64,000 bases of DNA from Cyanobacteria bacterium OH_PDB_230 (GTDB lineage: Bacteria > Cyanobacteriota > Vampirovibrionia > Gastranaerophilales > Gastranaerophilaceae), in contig JAEZSO010000001.1 in NCBI GenBank assembly GCA_023421795.1, forward strand, positions 1 through 64,000, written 5' to 3'. Below the pieces are notes generated by a model. It was not told the DNA's origin. It made no database searches and saw nothing but the letters and a program-made list of their open reading frames with translations. Below, piece by piece: positions 45,011 to 54,019 of this stretch (within the stretch, counting starts at the first letter, position 1; each line of letters opens with the position of its first letter). The position numbers and the translations under genes were made by a program.

Positions 45011-46241
45011 TTTTGCTCCAATAATTTTCTATGATTGCTTTAATATTTTCGTTTTTTATTTTTTCCAGAATATCTGAGATGTTTATATTTTTTAACTCAT
45101 TCATTTCAAACAGAGTTGCCGCCGCTTCACAAACTACGATTTCGCTTTCGTGGTTTAGAAGTTTTTTTATGGATTCTGTTGCATTCTTTAATTTTAAATC
45201 TTTTATCACTTGAAGGGCCGCAATTATTCTATGAGGACAGTGCGAAAGTTCTTTTGTAATTGATGTTTTTTGTTCGTCCCAAAACTTTTGAGGTTGGTCT
45301 TTTAAAAGCTTAAAAATACTTTTTAATTCATTTTTTGTATTTTGATCTTCGTCAAAATTATATTCGTCATTGTTTGCAAGAATCTCGAATTTTATTACTG
45401 CTTTAAGCAAAATTTCTGATATTTTGCTGTGGTAATGGTTTTCTTTTTGATTGATTTTTATAAGTTCTTCAAAAATTTCATAAAGCTCAAAGTCAAAAAT
45501 TTGTGAGAGCGGAAGGATTTCGCCAAGCCCTGACAAAATATTATCCAGAGTTATAAGTACATTTTTTTTGTTATCTGTATTGAGCATGGCTTTTAAGCTT
45601 GCTATGTATGGAATTTCTCCTGAAATATTTTCCGGCATGTTAGAGTTTTTCATTGCTTCAAAAATTTCATTTAAAGGGGGATTTTCTCTGTATGCCGAGA
45701 AAAATTTAACCGCTTTAAGTTTGTCAAAATCGTCGTTGCCTTTTAAAAGTTCCAGAGCTTTTTTGTAAGACTCATTGTCTCCCATTTTTCCAAGTGCTTG
45801 TGCCGCATTTAAGCTAAGGGATTCATTATCGCCAAAAGCTTGTTCCGATAATGCTTCCATAGCTATAGTATCCGGAATATAAGTAAAATATTTTGCCGCG
45901 TATGTTTTTTGAGATTCACTTCCTTTTTCCAGAAGTTCGAGAAGTTCATCAGTAAGCTCTTCATTCGCGTGGGTTGCAAGAGTTCTTGCAAACAAATCAT
46001 CATAATCCGGAGAATATATTTCAAAGAATTTTAAAACATTTTTATAGTTTGTTTCGGAAATATTTTTTTCTATTCTTCTACAAACATTGTTTTTTATAAA
46101 ATCAAATAAAAATTCTGATTTTTCAACAAGCATTTTATAAAGCTCAATGTCAGCCTCATCTAACAGATGTTTCGCGGCTTCAAGAGCTTTGGTTTCATCT
46201 TTTGCTGTTAAATTTTTCAAGTAAATTTCTAGATTTTTCAT
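45000..46241 (-). CDS. HEAT-repeat-like protein
   Basis: 413 residues, entirely helical by pattern, no signal peptide or membrane segment. Regular units of about 30-35 residues carry HEAT-like features, such as AMEALSEQAFGDNESLSLNAAQALGKMGDNESYKKALELL (about 130-170) and KKLLNHESEIVVCEAAATLFEMNE near the C-terminus. HEAT arrays bind proteins. The gene overlaps the ZIP transporter by 11 bp and heads that minus-strand pair; a functional link is not shown. It resembles DUF-type HEAT proteins in cyanobacterial relatives, but I cannot name one. Confidence 0.6.
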   Translation of the reverse strand: MKNLEIYLKNLTAKDETKALEAAKHLLDEADIELYKMLVEKSEFLFDFIKNNVCRRIEKNISETNYKNVLKFFEIYSPDYDDLFARTLATHANEELTDELLELLEKGSESQKTYAAKYFTYIPDTIAMEALSEQAFGDNESLSLNAAQALGKMGDNESYKKALELLKGNDDFDKLKAVKFFSAYRENPPLNEIFEAMKNSNMPENISGEIPYIASLKAMLNTDNKKNVLITLDNILSGLGEILPLSQIFDFELYEIFEELIKINQKENHYHSKISEILLKAVIKFEILANNDEYNFDEDQNTKNELKSIFKLLKDQPQKFWDEQKTSITKELSHCPHRIIAALQVIKDLKLKNATESIKKLLNHESEIVVCEAAATLFEMNELKNINISDILEKIKNENIKAIIENYWSKNGT

Positions 46242-46334
46242 AAGATAATTATATGATACTAAAAAATGATTTTAAATAGCAAAAATAATTACTTTTGTTT
46301 TTTAGGTTAATTATAAGAGAAAAGGAGAGTCTAC

Positions 46335-47180
46335 ATGGTAAAATCTATTTCTGGCATTAATTTTTCAGTTCCTAGAAACTATTTAAATATAGGAAAGAAC
46401 AATATAACAGCTCCCAAGGTAAATCTAAATTATCCTTGCGACAGCGTTTCTTTTAAATCGAGAGTTGAAAACGACACTAAAAGCGAAAATTCTTATAATC
46501 CTCCGAGAATAATTATGTTAGGAGCCCCTGCAAGCGGCAAGGGTACTCTTACTGAATTTTTGAAAAAAGATTTAAAGCTTTCTCATATTGATATGGGCGG
46601 CATGCTTAGAGCTGCGGTAAAAGAAGAATCAGAGCTCGGAAAACAAGCACTTGCATATATGTCAGAGGGTAAATTGGTTCCTGATGAAGTAGCTATAGGA
46701 ATTGTCAGAGAAAGGTTAGCAAAAGATGACTGCAAAAAAGGTTTTATTCTGGATGGTTTCCCAAGAACAATAGAACAAGCAAAAGTTTTAGATGAGATAT
46801 TCGCTGAAACTTCAGGCGAAGTTAAGGTTATAAATATAGATTTGGATTTATCAAAAGAAGAGTTTTTAGATAGGATTGTAAACAGAAGATTATGTTCTGA
46901 TAAGTCTTGCGGCTCAGTGTATAACACAAAATTCAAGCCTCCGAAAGAAGAAGGAATTTGTGATAAATGTCATTCTCCGCTTGAACACCGAAAAGATGAC
47001 ACTGAAGAAATCGCTATGAGCAGATTAGAATCATATGAAAGACAAACAAAACCTTTGGTTGAATATTATTCAAATCAAGGCAAGCTGATCACAATAAAAG
47101 CAAGTAACGGCTCAAGCAGCAACTATGACATCATAAAAGAGTCAATGTCTGAAGTGTATGAAAAGCCTTCTGAAGAGTAA
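46335..47180 (+). CDS. adk: adenylate kinase with a 55-residue N-terminal extension
   Basis: 281 residues. The kinase begins near residue 57: P-loop GAPASGKGT at 63-71 (usually near residue 7-15), the AMP-binding region IDMGGMLRAA, GFILDGFPRT, and a zinc-type LID with four Cys (LCSDKSCG ... CDKCHSPL). The extra N-terminus is polar and contains CDSVSFKSR at 35-43, the Ser-Phe-Lys tag shared with three unknown proteins here. In the AMP site, Thr and Asp of the common STGD are replaced (DMGG). The gene stands alone with its own terminator. It may be a specialised second copy. Confidence 0.88.
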   Translation: MVKSISGINFSVPRNYLNIGKNNITAPKVNLNYPCDSVSFKSRVENDTKSENSYNPPRIIMLGAPASGKGTLTEFLKKDLKLSHIDMGGMLRAAVKEESELGKQALAYMSEGKLVPDEVAIGIVRERLAKDDCKKGFILDGFPRTIEQAKVLDEIFAETSGEVKVINIDLDLSKEEFLDRIVNRRLCSDKSCGSVYNTKFKPPKEEGICDKCHSPLEHRKDDTEEIAMSRLESYERQTKPLVEYYSNQGKLITIKASNGSSSNYDIIKESMSEVYEKPSEE

Positions 47181-47195
47181 CGATTAACAATAGCA

Positions 47196-47222
47196 AAAAA
47201 GAGCATTTTATATGCTCTTTTT
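47196..47222 (+). terminator. terminator of the adenylate kinase gene
   Basis: AAAAAGAGCAT / ATGCTCTTTTT with a short AT loop, running into TTATT. It is symmetric enough to serve the minus-strand tRNA-Met as well. Confidence 0.8.
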
Positions 47223-47240
47223 ATTAGAATTTATTTAAAT

Positions 47241-47314
47241 TAGCACAGGACAGGATCGAACTGTCGACCTCCCGGGTATGAGCCGAGCGCTCTCACCATC
47301 TGAGCTACTGTGCC
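47241..47314 (-). tRNA. tRNA-Met (CAT)
   Basis: 74 nt, minus strand. Acceptor GGCACAG / CTGTGCT with a G1-U72 pair, D arm GCTCAGATGGTGAGAGC, anticodon loop CTCATAC (anticodon CAT), T arm GACAG-TTCGATC-CTGTC. The anticodon stem lacks the three consecutive G-C pairs of initiator tRNA, so elongator Met is preferred; tRNA-Ile2 with a modified CAT cannot be excluded. CCA is not encoded. Confidence 0.9.
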
Positions 47315-47390
47315 ATAAATTCAATTATTAACCAGACAATAAAAAATTTCAAGCTTTTTGTTAATAAAAATAGTTACAATAAAGAAATTT

Positions 47391-47533
47391 CGTGCTAATT
47401 CAGCTATAAGGACATTTTATATTGTGAGGATGGACTTAGCTAAAAAACGCTCAAAAGTGACAGCTTGCTTTTAAAAGCTGTATAAAAAGGCAGCAAACGA
47501 TAAAGTTCAATAATTTACGTTACTAGATTAAGT
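47391..47533 (+). ncRNA. divergent relative of the structured element (before the M16 peptidase gene)
   Basis: The tail TACTAGATTAAGT (47521-47533) is identical over 13 nt to that of the glyS element, and GGCAGC-(A)-AA occurs at the matching distance before it. A hairpin ACAGCTT/AAGCTGT (47460-47482) takes the place of helix P2, and a 5' GCTAA/TTAGC pairing encloses a longer first arm. It is 40 nt longer than the others and the P3 pairing is poor. A possible -10 (TAGAAT, near 47569) downstream means it may not be in the peptidase mRNA. Confidence 0.3.
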
Positions 47534-47593
47534 TAGATGTCTATAGACTCAATTTATAGTAGAATGTTAAATGGTTATAAGGGGATTTTACAT

Positions 47594-50212
47594 ATGAAAA
47601 AAATTTATATATTACTGGTTTGTTTTTTTATGGGACTGTCGGCTTTCGCCCTGGACTATTCTGTTTTTAAGTTGGATAACGGCCAAACAGTCATAATAAA
47701 AGAGGTCCATGATAATCCATTAGTTATAATAGATACCTGGATAAACACGGGTTCTATAAATGAAAATGACGAAAATACAGGAGTTTCTCACTTTTTGGAG
47801 CATTTGTTTTTTAAAGGTACCTCAAAACATCCTGCGGGTGATTTCGACGGGATTTTAGAGTCCAAAGGTGCGGTAACAAATGCAGCTACAAGTAAAGACT
47901 TCACTCATTATTATATTTTGCTTCCTTCAAAAGAGTTTGACCTGGCGATGGAGCTTCATTCTGATATGCTTTTAAATCCGATGATTCCCAGAAAGGAACT
48001 GGAAAAAGAAAGAAAAGTCGTTTTGGAAGAGATTGCCAAAAACAATGACAATCCTGCAAATCTTTTGTACAGAAACTTGAACTCGCTTTTATATAAAGTA
48101 CATCCTTATAAAAGAGAAGTTATAGGAACAAGGGAAGTCATAGAGACGATTCCGAGAGAGCAAATACTGGATTATTATAAAAAATGGTACCACCCTGGAA
48201 ATATGACCACTGTAATTGTGGGTGATGTCAATACCCAAGATGCTTTGGCTAAAGTGCAGAGGTATTTTAAATCGGGCAATGAGGGCATGCAAAGGGCTTC
48301 AAAAAATTCATACAAAATGGACCCAAAGCCTGTAAAACAGCTGGAGAAAATTGATAAAGCAAAAATAGAATCAGCATACGTCCTTATTGGATATAAAGGT
48401 TGTAAAGCGGAAAACAGAAAAGATTCCTATGCGCTTGATGTCTTGGCAACAATATTGGGAGACGGCAAGACTTCAAGGTTGTATAAAACGGTAAAAGAAC
48501 AAAAACAACTTGTCTATTCAATAAACTCAGGGAATTCTTCTTTAAAGGATGATTCAGTATTATACGTAAAGGCTGATTGTGAACCTCAAAATGTTGACAA
48601 GGTTAAAAAAGCCGTATTCTACGAGATTAACAGGCTGAAAAGAGAAGGGGTAGATGCTGAAGAGCTCAAAAAAGCAAAAAATATTATTGAAAGAGATACC
48701 TATTATGCAAGAGAATCTGTGGCTAATATCGCCAATGAAATAGGCTATACGATGATACTTACTCAAGACCCTGAGTATTACGCGCATTATGTCGATAATA
48801 TAAAAAAGGTTACAGCAAAAGAACTTCAGGAGGTGGCTAAAAAATACCTTGATGACAATACCGCGGCTATTTCGGTTTTACTTCCTGACCAAACAGAGGT
48901 TCCTTGCGCCAGAATCGAAAAGGCTCCCAAGAAATATGATGCAAAGCTTGTTTCTCAAAACGATAAGATTACAAAGTATATGCTTCCAAATAAGGCAACT
49001 TTGTTGATTAATCATAACAAGCTGAATGATATTGTAGCGGTTGATATTATTTCTAAAGGCGGAAATTTCATAGAGAAAATTCCCGGTATAGGTTCAGTTA
49101 CGGCGGACGCTATGCTCAAAGGGACTAAGAAGTATCCTAAACAGGAACTTTTACAGCTGTTGGATGAGAACGGCATAATAATATCTCCACAGGCAAAATC
49201 TGATTATTTCACCGTGGGTCTGAAATTTACTAAAAATGAAATGCCTCTTGCTTTAAATATTTTTGATGAAGTGGTGAATAAAGCAACGCTGGATTCTTAC
49301 GAAATCGAAAAAATAAAAACAGACAAGTTAAATGCAATAAAATCAAGCCGCGATAATCCTAATAATGTTGCGTTTGAAGAGTTTAAAACCGCTATGTGGC
49401 AAGGAACTCCATATGGTTACACGGGCAAGATCTTTGAAAAAACTCTTCCAACCATAAGGAAACAAGATGTTGCGGAGTTTTATAATACGGTCTTTAACCC
49501 TGAAAATATGATTATATCAGTCAACGGGAATGTCGATGATCAGGAAATGATAAACTATTTTTCTTCAACATTTGAAGGGGACAAACCCGGTAAAAAGGTT
49601 GTTTTAACAGATTATGCAAGCCTTTTTAAGCCATTTACTGGTAACAGAATAGTTAAATCTCCTAAAAATGTGGAGGCATCTTGGGTTGTTCTGGGTTGGC
49701 TTACAGACGGTGTGTTAAACAAAAAAGATTGGGCGACTTTGCAGGTTATGGATTCACTTCTCGGCAGCGGAATGAGTTCAAGGCTGTTCACGGAGTTAAG
49801 AGATCAGCAAGGGCTTGCGTATCAGATAGGCTCAAGCTATTCAGCGAACGTCAACAAAGGAGTCTTTGCGGTTTATATAGGCACCAATCCTAAAACAGCG
49901 ATTCATTCAAGAGATGAGATCCTAAAACAAATAAATAGGCTTAAAAAAGAATTTGTTTCGGAAAAAGAACTTTGTCAGGCAAAAGATAAACTGCTTGGAA
50001 ACTACATACTTTCTCTTGAAACAAATATGGACAAGGCAGAAACAGTTGGAGCTCTTGAGGCTTCTGACAGAGGGTATGAATTTATGGATAAATATCCTGC
50101 TCTTATTCAATCTGTTACCGTACAAGATATTATAAACGTAGCAAATAAATATTTTTCAGAGCCCTTTACTTTGAGTGTTGTAGCTCCAAAAGAAGTTGCT
50201 GATCAATTTTAA
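47594..50212 (+). CDS. secreted M16-family zinc metallopeptidase, two-repeat form
   Basis: 872 residues from ATG 47594, which gives a clean signal peptide (MKKIYILLVCFFMGLSAFA) and has AAGGGG upstream; a longer frame starts within the preceding element. The N-terminal M16 repeat has the inverted zinc motif H66-F-L-E69-H70 and the distal Glu in VVLEEIAKNNDNP. The second repeat (from about 450) lacks the zinc motif, as in processing-peptidase-like and pitrilysin-like fusions. It is probably a periplasmic or outer-membrane-associated peptidase. Substrate unknown. It ends with a strong hairpin. Confidence 0.92.
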   Translation: MKKIYILLVCFFMGLSAFALDYSVFKLDNGQTVIIKEVHDNPLVIIDTWINTGSINENDENTGVSHFLEHLFFKGTSKHPAGDFDGILESKGAVTNAATSKDFTHYYILLPSKEFDLAMELHSDMLLNPMIPRKELEKERKVVLEEIAKNNDNPANLLYRNLNSLLYKVHPYKREVIGTREVIETIPREQILDYYKKWYHPGNMTTVIVGDVNTQDALAKVQRYFKSGNEGMQRASKNSYKMDPKPVKQLEKIDKAKIESAYVLIGYKGCKAENRKDSYALDVLATILGDGKTSRLYKTVKEQKQLVYSINSGNSSLKDDSVLYVKADCEPQNVDKVKKAVFYEINRLKREGVDAEELKKAKNIIERDTYYARESVANIANEIGYTMILTQDPEYYAHYVDNIKKVTAKELQEVAKKYLDDNTAAISVLLPDQTEVPCARIEKAPKKYDAKLVSQNDKITKYMLPNKATLLINHNKLNDIVAVDIISKGGNFIEKIPGIGSVTADAMLKGTKKYPKQELLQLLDENGIIISPQAKSDYFTVGLKFTKNEMPLALNIFDEVVNKATLDSYEIEKIKTDKLNAIKSSRDNPNNVAFEEFKTAMWQGTPYGYTGKIFEKTLPTIRKQDVAEFYNTVFNPENMIISVNGNVDDQEMINYFSSTFEGDKPGKKVVLTDYASLFKPFTGNRIVKSPKNVEASWVVLGWLTDGVLNKKDWATLQVMDSLLGSGMSSRLFTELRDQQGLAYQIGSSYSANVNKGVFAVYIGTNPKTAIHSRDEILKQINRLKKEFVSEKELCQAKDKLLGNYILSLETNMDKAETVGALEASDRGYEFMDKYPALIQSVTVQDIINVANKYFSEPFTLSVVAPKEVADQF

Positions 50213-50242
50213 ATAATAATTCAAATAGTGTAATTTATAATT

Positions 50243-50272
50243 CTCGGCATTGACCACATGGTCAATGCCGAG
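50243..50272 (+). terminator. hairpin after the M16 peptidase gene
   Basis: CTCGGCATTGACC and GGTCAATGCCGAG form a 13-bp perfect stem around a CATG centre, the strongest palindrome in the window. TCGTTTATTTC follows, a weak T-tract. It separates the peptidase gene from the flagellar block. Confidence 0.65.
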
Positions 50273-50387
50273 TCGTTTATTTCAATCAGAAGGTGGATGA
50301 TAAAAATCATCTATATATAGTAATTTATAAAAGAGGGGAAATATGCCCTCACGAAAATGGTAAGCAAAACTTGGGGAAAACTTAATA

Positions 50388-51005
50388 GTGGCAATGGAGC
50401 TGACAGGATTAGATATTGCAATCAGAAGGATGCAATCAATAGAAAGACAATTTCAAACGTTGTCTAACATTTCTGGTGAATCTGCTGTAGATAGTAATTT
50501 CCAGAGTATTTTGGATGCTTCCATGTCTGAAAAGGCCGGTGCGTCTGTTTCTAATGCGGACAAAGTTTTTTCTCCTTCTTCTGTTGCTGCTTCAAAAGGA
50601 GCTTCCAGAGAAGAATTGGATGGTCTTATCACTAAATATTCCGCTCAAAACAATTTGGATCCTGACTTTGTAAAAGCTGTGATTAAACAAGAATCCGGGT
50701 TTAATTCTACCGCAAAATCCCATTGCGGTGCTATGGGTCTAATGCAATTAATGCCAGCTACAGCTTCATCATTGGGTGTTCATAACCCTTATGATCCTGA
50801 GCAAAACATTGCGGGCGGAACAAAGTATTTAAAAGGATTAATGGACAGATTTGAAGGAAGCAAAGAGCTTGCTTTAGCTGCATATAACGCCGGACCGGGC
50901 GCTGTTAAAAAGTATGGAGGAATCCCGCCTTACAAAGAAACACAAAATTATGTAAAAAATATCATAAGCAGTTATCAGAACTATAAAATAGGAGGTGCTC
51001 TATGA
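50388..51005 (+). CDS. SLT-type lytic transglycosylase, flagellar cluster
   Basis: 205 residues from GTG 50388, 9 nt after GGGGAA; the ATG six bases later is the alternative. The C-terminal part (about 80-200) is a goose-type SLT domain with catalytic Glu102 in VIKQESGFN, GAMGLMQLMPATA and ALAAYNAGPGAV. The N-terminal 75 residues are helical and polar, with no signal peptide visible, so export may use the flagellar route. It starts the flagellar run and overlaps flgF by 4 bp. FlgJ further down has no muramidase domain, so this enzyme probably opens peptidoglycan for the rod. Confidence 0.88.
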   Translation: MAMELTGLDIAIRRMQSIERQFQTLSNISGESAVDSNFQSILDASMSEKAGASVSNADKVFSPSSVAASKGASREELDGLITKYSAQNNLDPDFVKAVIKQESGFNSTAKSHCGAMGLMQLMPATASSLGVHNPYDPEQNIAGGTKYLKGLMDRFEGSKELALAAYNAGPGAVKKYGGIPPYKETQNYVKNIISSYQNYKIGGAL

Positions 51006-51814
51006 TCACCAGAGGAATCCAAATAGCTGCGAGCGGAATGCAATCGCTTTTAGACATGAACGATACAATCGCTCATAATTTGGCAAACGTTAATACAGCC
51101 GGGTTTAAAAAATCCACGCTTACATTTAAAAATATTTATGACGCCAGAATTGAACAAGCATCGGTTAACTCTGATGCAAAAAACCAGGATTACAGATATG
51201 TAGGAAACATTTCCATGGGTTCTGCCACCAATAGTTCAATAATCTCTTTTTCACAAGGTACACTTGATAGAACAGGAAATGCAATGGACCTTGCAATCGC
51301 TGGTGACGGTTTTTTCAAAATTCAGGATGCTGACGGAAATATCTCATATACAAGAAACGGTCAATTCACTATTAACAACAAAAACCAACTTGTGACATTA
51401 GATGGCGATTTTGTGCTTGATAACAAAGGCAGAAAAATCGATATTAATATGAATCAGTATCAGGCTGAGCCTAAAGACTTAAAATTCAGAGAAAAAGGCG
51501 AAATTTCAATCGATAACCTTAAAAATCAAGTAACACTGCAAACCTTAGCGATAGTTGATTTTGGAGACAAAGAAAATATGAAGTCTTTGGGAAATGCTAA
51601 ATTTGTTCCTGTTGATAAAACAACAAACCCCGAACTTCCTGTTAAAAAGTTCAACATTCAGCAAGGAGCAATTGAGCTTTCAAACTCAAACACGATAACA
51701 GAAATGATAAATTCCATAAACGTATCAAGAAATTATGAAACATTAAGCAAACTTGTGAAGGAAGATTCAACGCTGCTGGATGCAGCCATAAACTTGGGTA
51801 GAGTTAGACTATAA
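51002..51814 (+). CDS. flgF: flagellar basal-body rod protein FlgF
   Basis: 270 residues. The rod/hook N-terminal signature ASGMQSLLDMNDTIAHNLANVNTAGFKKS is clear, the central MDLAIAGDGFFKIQDADGNISYTRNGQF block is the FlgE/F/G beta domain, and the C-terminal helix EMINSINVSRNYETLSKL closes the coiled coil. It forms part of the proximal rod. It is assigned FlgF because the next gene is a better FlgG. The start overlaps the SLT gene (ATGA). Confidence 0.85.
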   Translation: MITRGIQIAASGMQSLLDMNDTIAHNLANVNTAGFKKSTLTFKNIYDARIEQASVNSDAKNQDYRYVGNISMGSATNSSIISFSQGTLDRTGNAMDLAIAGDGFFKIQDADGNISYTRNGQFTINNKNQLVTLDGDFVLDNKGRKIDINMNQYQAEPKDLKFREKGEISIDNLKNQVTLQTLAIVDFGDKENMKSLGNAKFVPVDKTTNPELPVKKFNIQQGAIELSNSNTITEMINSINVSRNYETLSKLVKEDSTLLDAAINLGRVRL

Positions 51815-51840
51815 AAATTAATTTTGGAGGAGAAGGATAA

Positions 51841-52626
51841 ATGTTAAGAGCACTTACGACAGCAGCGACAGGTATGATTGCCCAGCAAAACAACTTGGAC
51901 ATAGTTGCTAACAATATTGCAAACGTTAATACTTCGGGATTTAAAAAATCGAGGGCTGAATTTCAGGACTTGTTGTCTTCGGCAATAAAGACCCCAGGTG
52001 CGATGATAAGTCAAGGTACTTTCCAGCCGGTTGGTATAGAAGTCGGACTTGGTGTTAAAACCGCAGCAACTACAAGAATATTCACTCCTGGTGTTCTTCA
52101 AAACTCAGGCGGTACTTATGATATGGCTATAGAAGGTCAGGGTTTCTTTAAGGTCATTATGCCGGATGGCTCTTTGGCTTATACAAGAGACGGCTCTTTT
52201 AAAGTTGACGGTATGGGGCAGTTATGCACAACAGACGGTTATCTGATTCAACCTCAGGTTACTATTCCTCAAAATGCTTCAGAGGTTAATATTACGCCTG
52301 ACGGCAACGTTTCCGTAAAAATTGGTACAGATACAAACCAGAATGTAGTGGGACAAGTCCAGCTTGTAAGATTCCAAAACCCAACAGGCTTGCTTTCTGT
52401 AGGTCACAACTTGTTTGTTGAGACTCCAGCATCCGGTACGCCTATTGATGGCGTTCCTAACGCTGATGGCTTTGGTGCAATACAGCAGGGCTTCTTAGAA
52501 GGCTCAAACGTTCAGATAGTCGATGAATTAATAAACTTGATTAAGGCTGAAAGAGCTTTTGAATCAAATTCTAAGATTATCACAGCTTCATCAGATATAT
52601 TAAGACAAACTAATCAACTCATATAA
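51841..52626 (+). CDS. flgG: flagellar distal rod protein FlgG
   Basis: 261 residues, the classic FlgG length. N-terminal MLRALTTAATGMIAQQNNLDIVANNIANVNTSGFKKSRAEFQDLL and C-terminal GFLEGSNVQIVDELINLIKAERAFESNSKIITASSDIL in shortened form match the family closely. It builds the distal rod that crosses the peptidoglycan and the P- and L-rings. The ribosome-binding site is GGAGGAG. It lies 26 nt after flgF and 11 nt before flgA. Confidence 0.95.
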   Translation: MLRALTTAATGMIAQQNNLDIVANNIANVNTSGFKKSRAEFQDLLSSAIKTPGAMISQGTFQPVGIEVGLGVKTAATTRIFTPGVLQNSGGTYDMAIEGQGFFKVIMPDGSLAYTRDGSFKVDGMGQLCTTDGYLIQPQVTIPQNASEVNITPDGNVSVKIGTDTNQNVVGQVQLVRFQNPTGLLSVGHNLFVETPASGTPIDGVPNADGFGAIQQGFLEGSNVQIVDELINLIKAERAFESNSKIITASSDILRQTNQLI

Positions 52627-52637
52627 ATAGGAATATA

Positions 52638-53348
52638 ATGAAAAAATTACTTTCAATACTCTTAATACTTTTAGCAAGTTCTTTATCTCACGAGGTAAAG
52701 GCTCAATCTGCCGTTACGACTAAATTGATACCGGTTATTGAAGCTGCTCAGGTGAAAGAACTTAAAGCTAAAGGTTATAACGATGTCGAGGTAAGCGTTT
52801 TAAATATTCCTATAGAAAATTTGACTCTCCCAGAAGGCAACATAAGCGTTAAAATCAATAATATCCAGGATCGCTTTGTTTCCAAAGAGTATAAAAAGGT
52901 TGATATATTTGTTAATTCCAAATATCAGCGCTCTATCGGTGTTCCTATGGAGATGAAAATTTACCAAAACATACTTGTTTCAAGAGAAGTTATTCCAAGA
53001 GACAGTCTGATAAGTTATAAAAATACCGAGGTAAAAAGGCTTGATATCCTTTCTCTTACCCAGAGCGTATTAGAAGAAAAATCTTTTAACAAGGAAATAA
53101 TTGCTACAAAAATGTACAGAGCAGGTGAACCTATTGATAAAAGATTCAGTAAGTCAAAGCCCGATATAATCAAAAATTCTCAGGTAGTGGTTATATTTAA
53201 GGCGGACGACGGAATGTCAATCACTGTAGATGCAGTGGCTCTTATAGAAGGAAATATAGGAGATTTGGTCAGCGCCCAGAACAAGATTTATAAAAGGGTC
53301 TATATGGGAAGGGTCGTAGGGCCAAATAAGATTTTGGTGGAAATATAG
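52638..53348 (+). CDS. flgA: flagellar P-ring assembly chaperone FlgA
   Basis: 236 residues with an N-terminal signal peptide (MKKLLSILLILLASSLSHEVKA). The C-terminal half holds a SAF-like domain (about 115-180, ILVSREVIPRDSLISYKNTEVKRLDI) and a second beta-clip part (KNSQVVVIFKADDGMSITVDAVALIEGNIGD) typical of FlgA. It acts in the periplasm to help FlgI assemble the P-ring. Position between flgG and flgH supports the call. Confidence 0.88.
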   Translation: MKKLLSILLILLASSLSHEVKAQSAVTTKLIPVIEAAQVKELKAKGYNDVEVSVLNIPIENLTLPEGNISVKINNIQDRFVSKEYKKVDIFVNSKYQRSIGVPMEMKIYQNILVSREVIPRDSLISYKNTEVKRLDILSLTQSVLEEKSFNKEIIATKMYRAGEPIDKRFSKSKPDIIKNSQVVVIFKADDGMSITVDAVALIEGNIGDLVSAQNKIYKRVYMGRVVGPNKILVEI

Positions 53349-53358
53349 AGGATTTAAC

Positions 53359-53985
53359 ATGAGAGATTTGGGAATAAAGGTTTTAATAGCATTATCAATA
53401 TTTACAGGCGTGGCTCAAATAGCAAGATGTGAGTCTCTTTATACTATGAGTGCTTCTCAGTCATATTATGCTGAGCCTAAGTCATTATATGGTGGGGTAA
53501 GAGCCAGAGCGGTCGGGGATTTGGTAACTATAGCTATGACAGAATCCCTTGCGGTAGAAGATAAGTTGGAATACGGTTCTAACAGATCTTCTCAAACGGT
53601 TGATAACTTTACAAGTCTTTTGAATGTTCTTCTTCCGGGAAGACCTTTAAACAATAAATTCAACAACTTCGGTGGCAGCAATACCGTTGGAAGCAATACT
53701 TCAAACAAGAGAACAATGGGCTTTCAGGATTTGATAACCGTTCAAGTTGTACAGCTTCTTCCAAACGGCAACCTTATGGTTCAAGGTAAAAAAACATTGG
53801 TAAACGCTAACGAAAGAGTGGATTTATTGGTCAGCGGTGTCATTGATCCAAGGTTTATAAATGATGTAGGTCAAGTAAGCTCCAGAAACGTTGCCAACTT
53901 GCAGTTCGCGCTAAATGGAAAAGGATCAACATCTAGAGCCGGCAGCGAAGGCATAATCAATAGAGCGGTTAAATACCTATTCTAA
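53359..53985 (+). CDS. flgH: flagellar L-ring protein FlgH
   Basis: 208 residues. The L-ring signature is present: GGVRARAVGDLVTIAMTES near 49-67, then the repeated aromatic-poor beta stretches and LMVQGKKTLVNANERVDLLVSGVIDPRFIN, close to the FlgH C-terminal motif. FlgH forms the ring in the outer membrane, which shows that the organism is diderm. Most FlgH proteins are lipoproteins; here the N-terminal signal ends IARCES, with Arg before Cys, a poor lipobox, so lipidation is doubtful. Confidence 0.9.
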   Translation: MRDLGIKVLIALSIFTGVAQIARCESLYTMSASQSYYAEPKSLYGGVRARAVGDLVTIAMTESLAVEDKLEYGSNRSSQTVDNFTSLLNVLLPGRPLNNKFNNFGGSNTVGSNTSNKRTMGFQDLITVQVVQLLPNGNLMVQGKKTLVNANERVDLLVSGVIDPRFINDVGQVSSRNVANLQFALNGKGSTSRAGSEGIINRAVKYLF

Positions 53986-54019
53986 TGAAATACAACAATC
54001 TTAAATGGAAAGATAAAAG

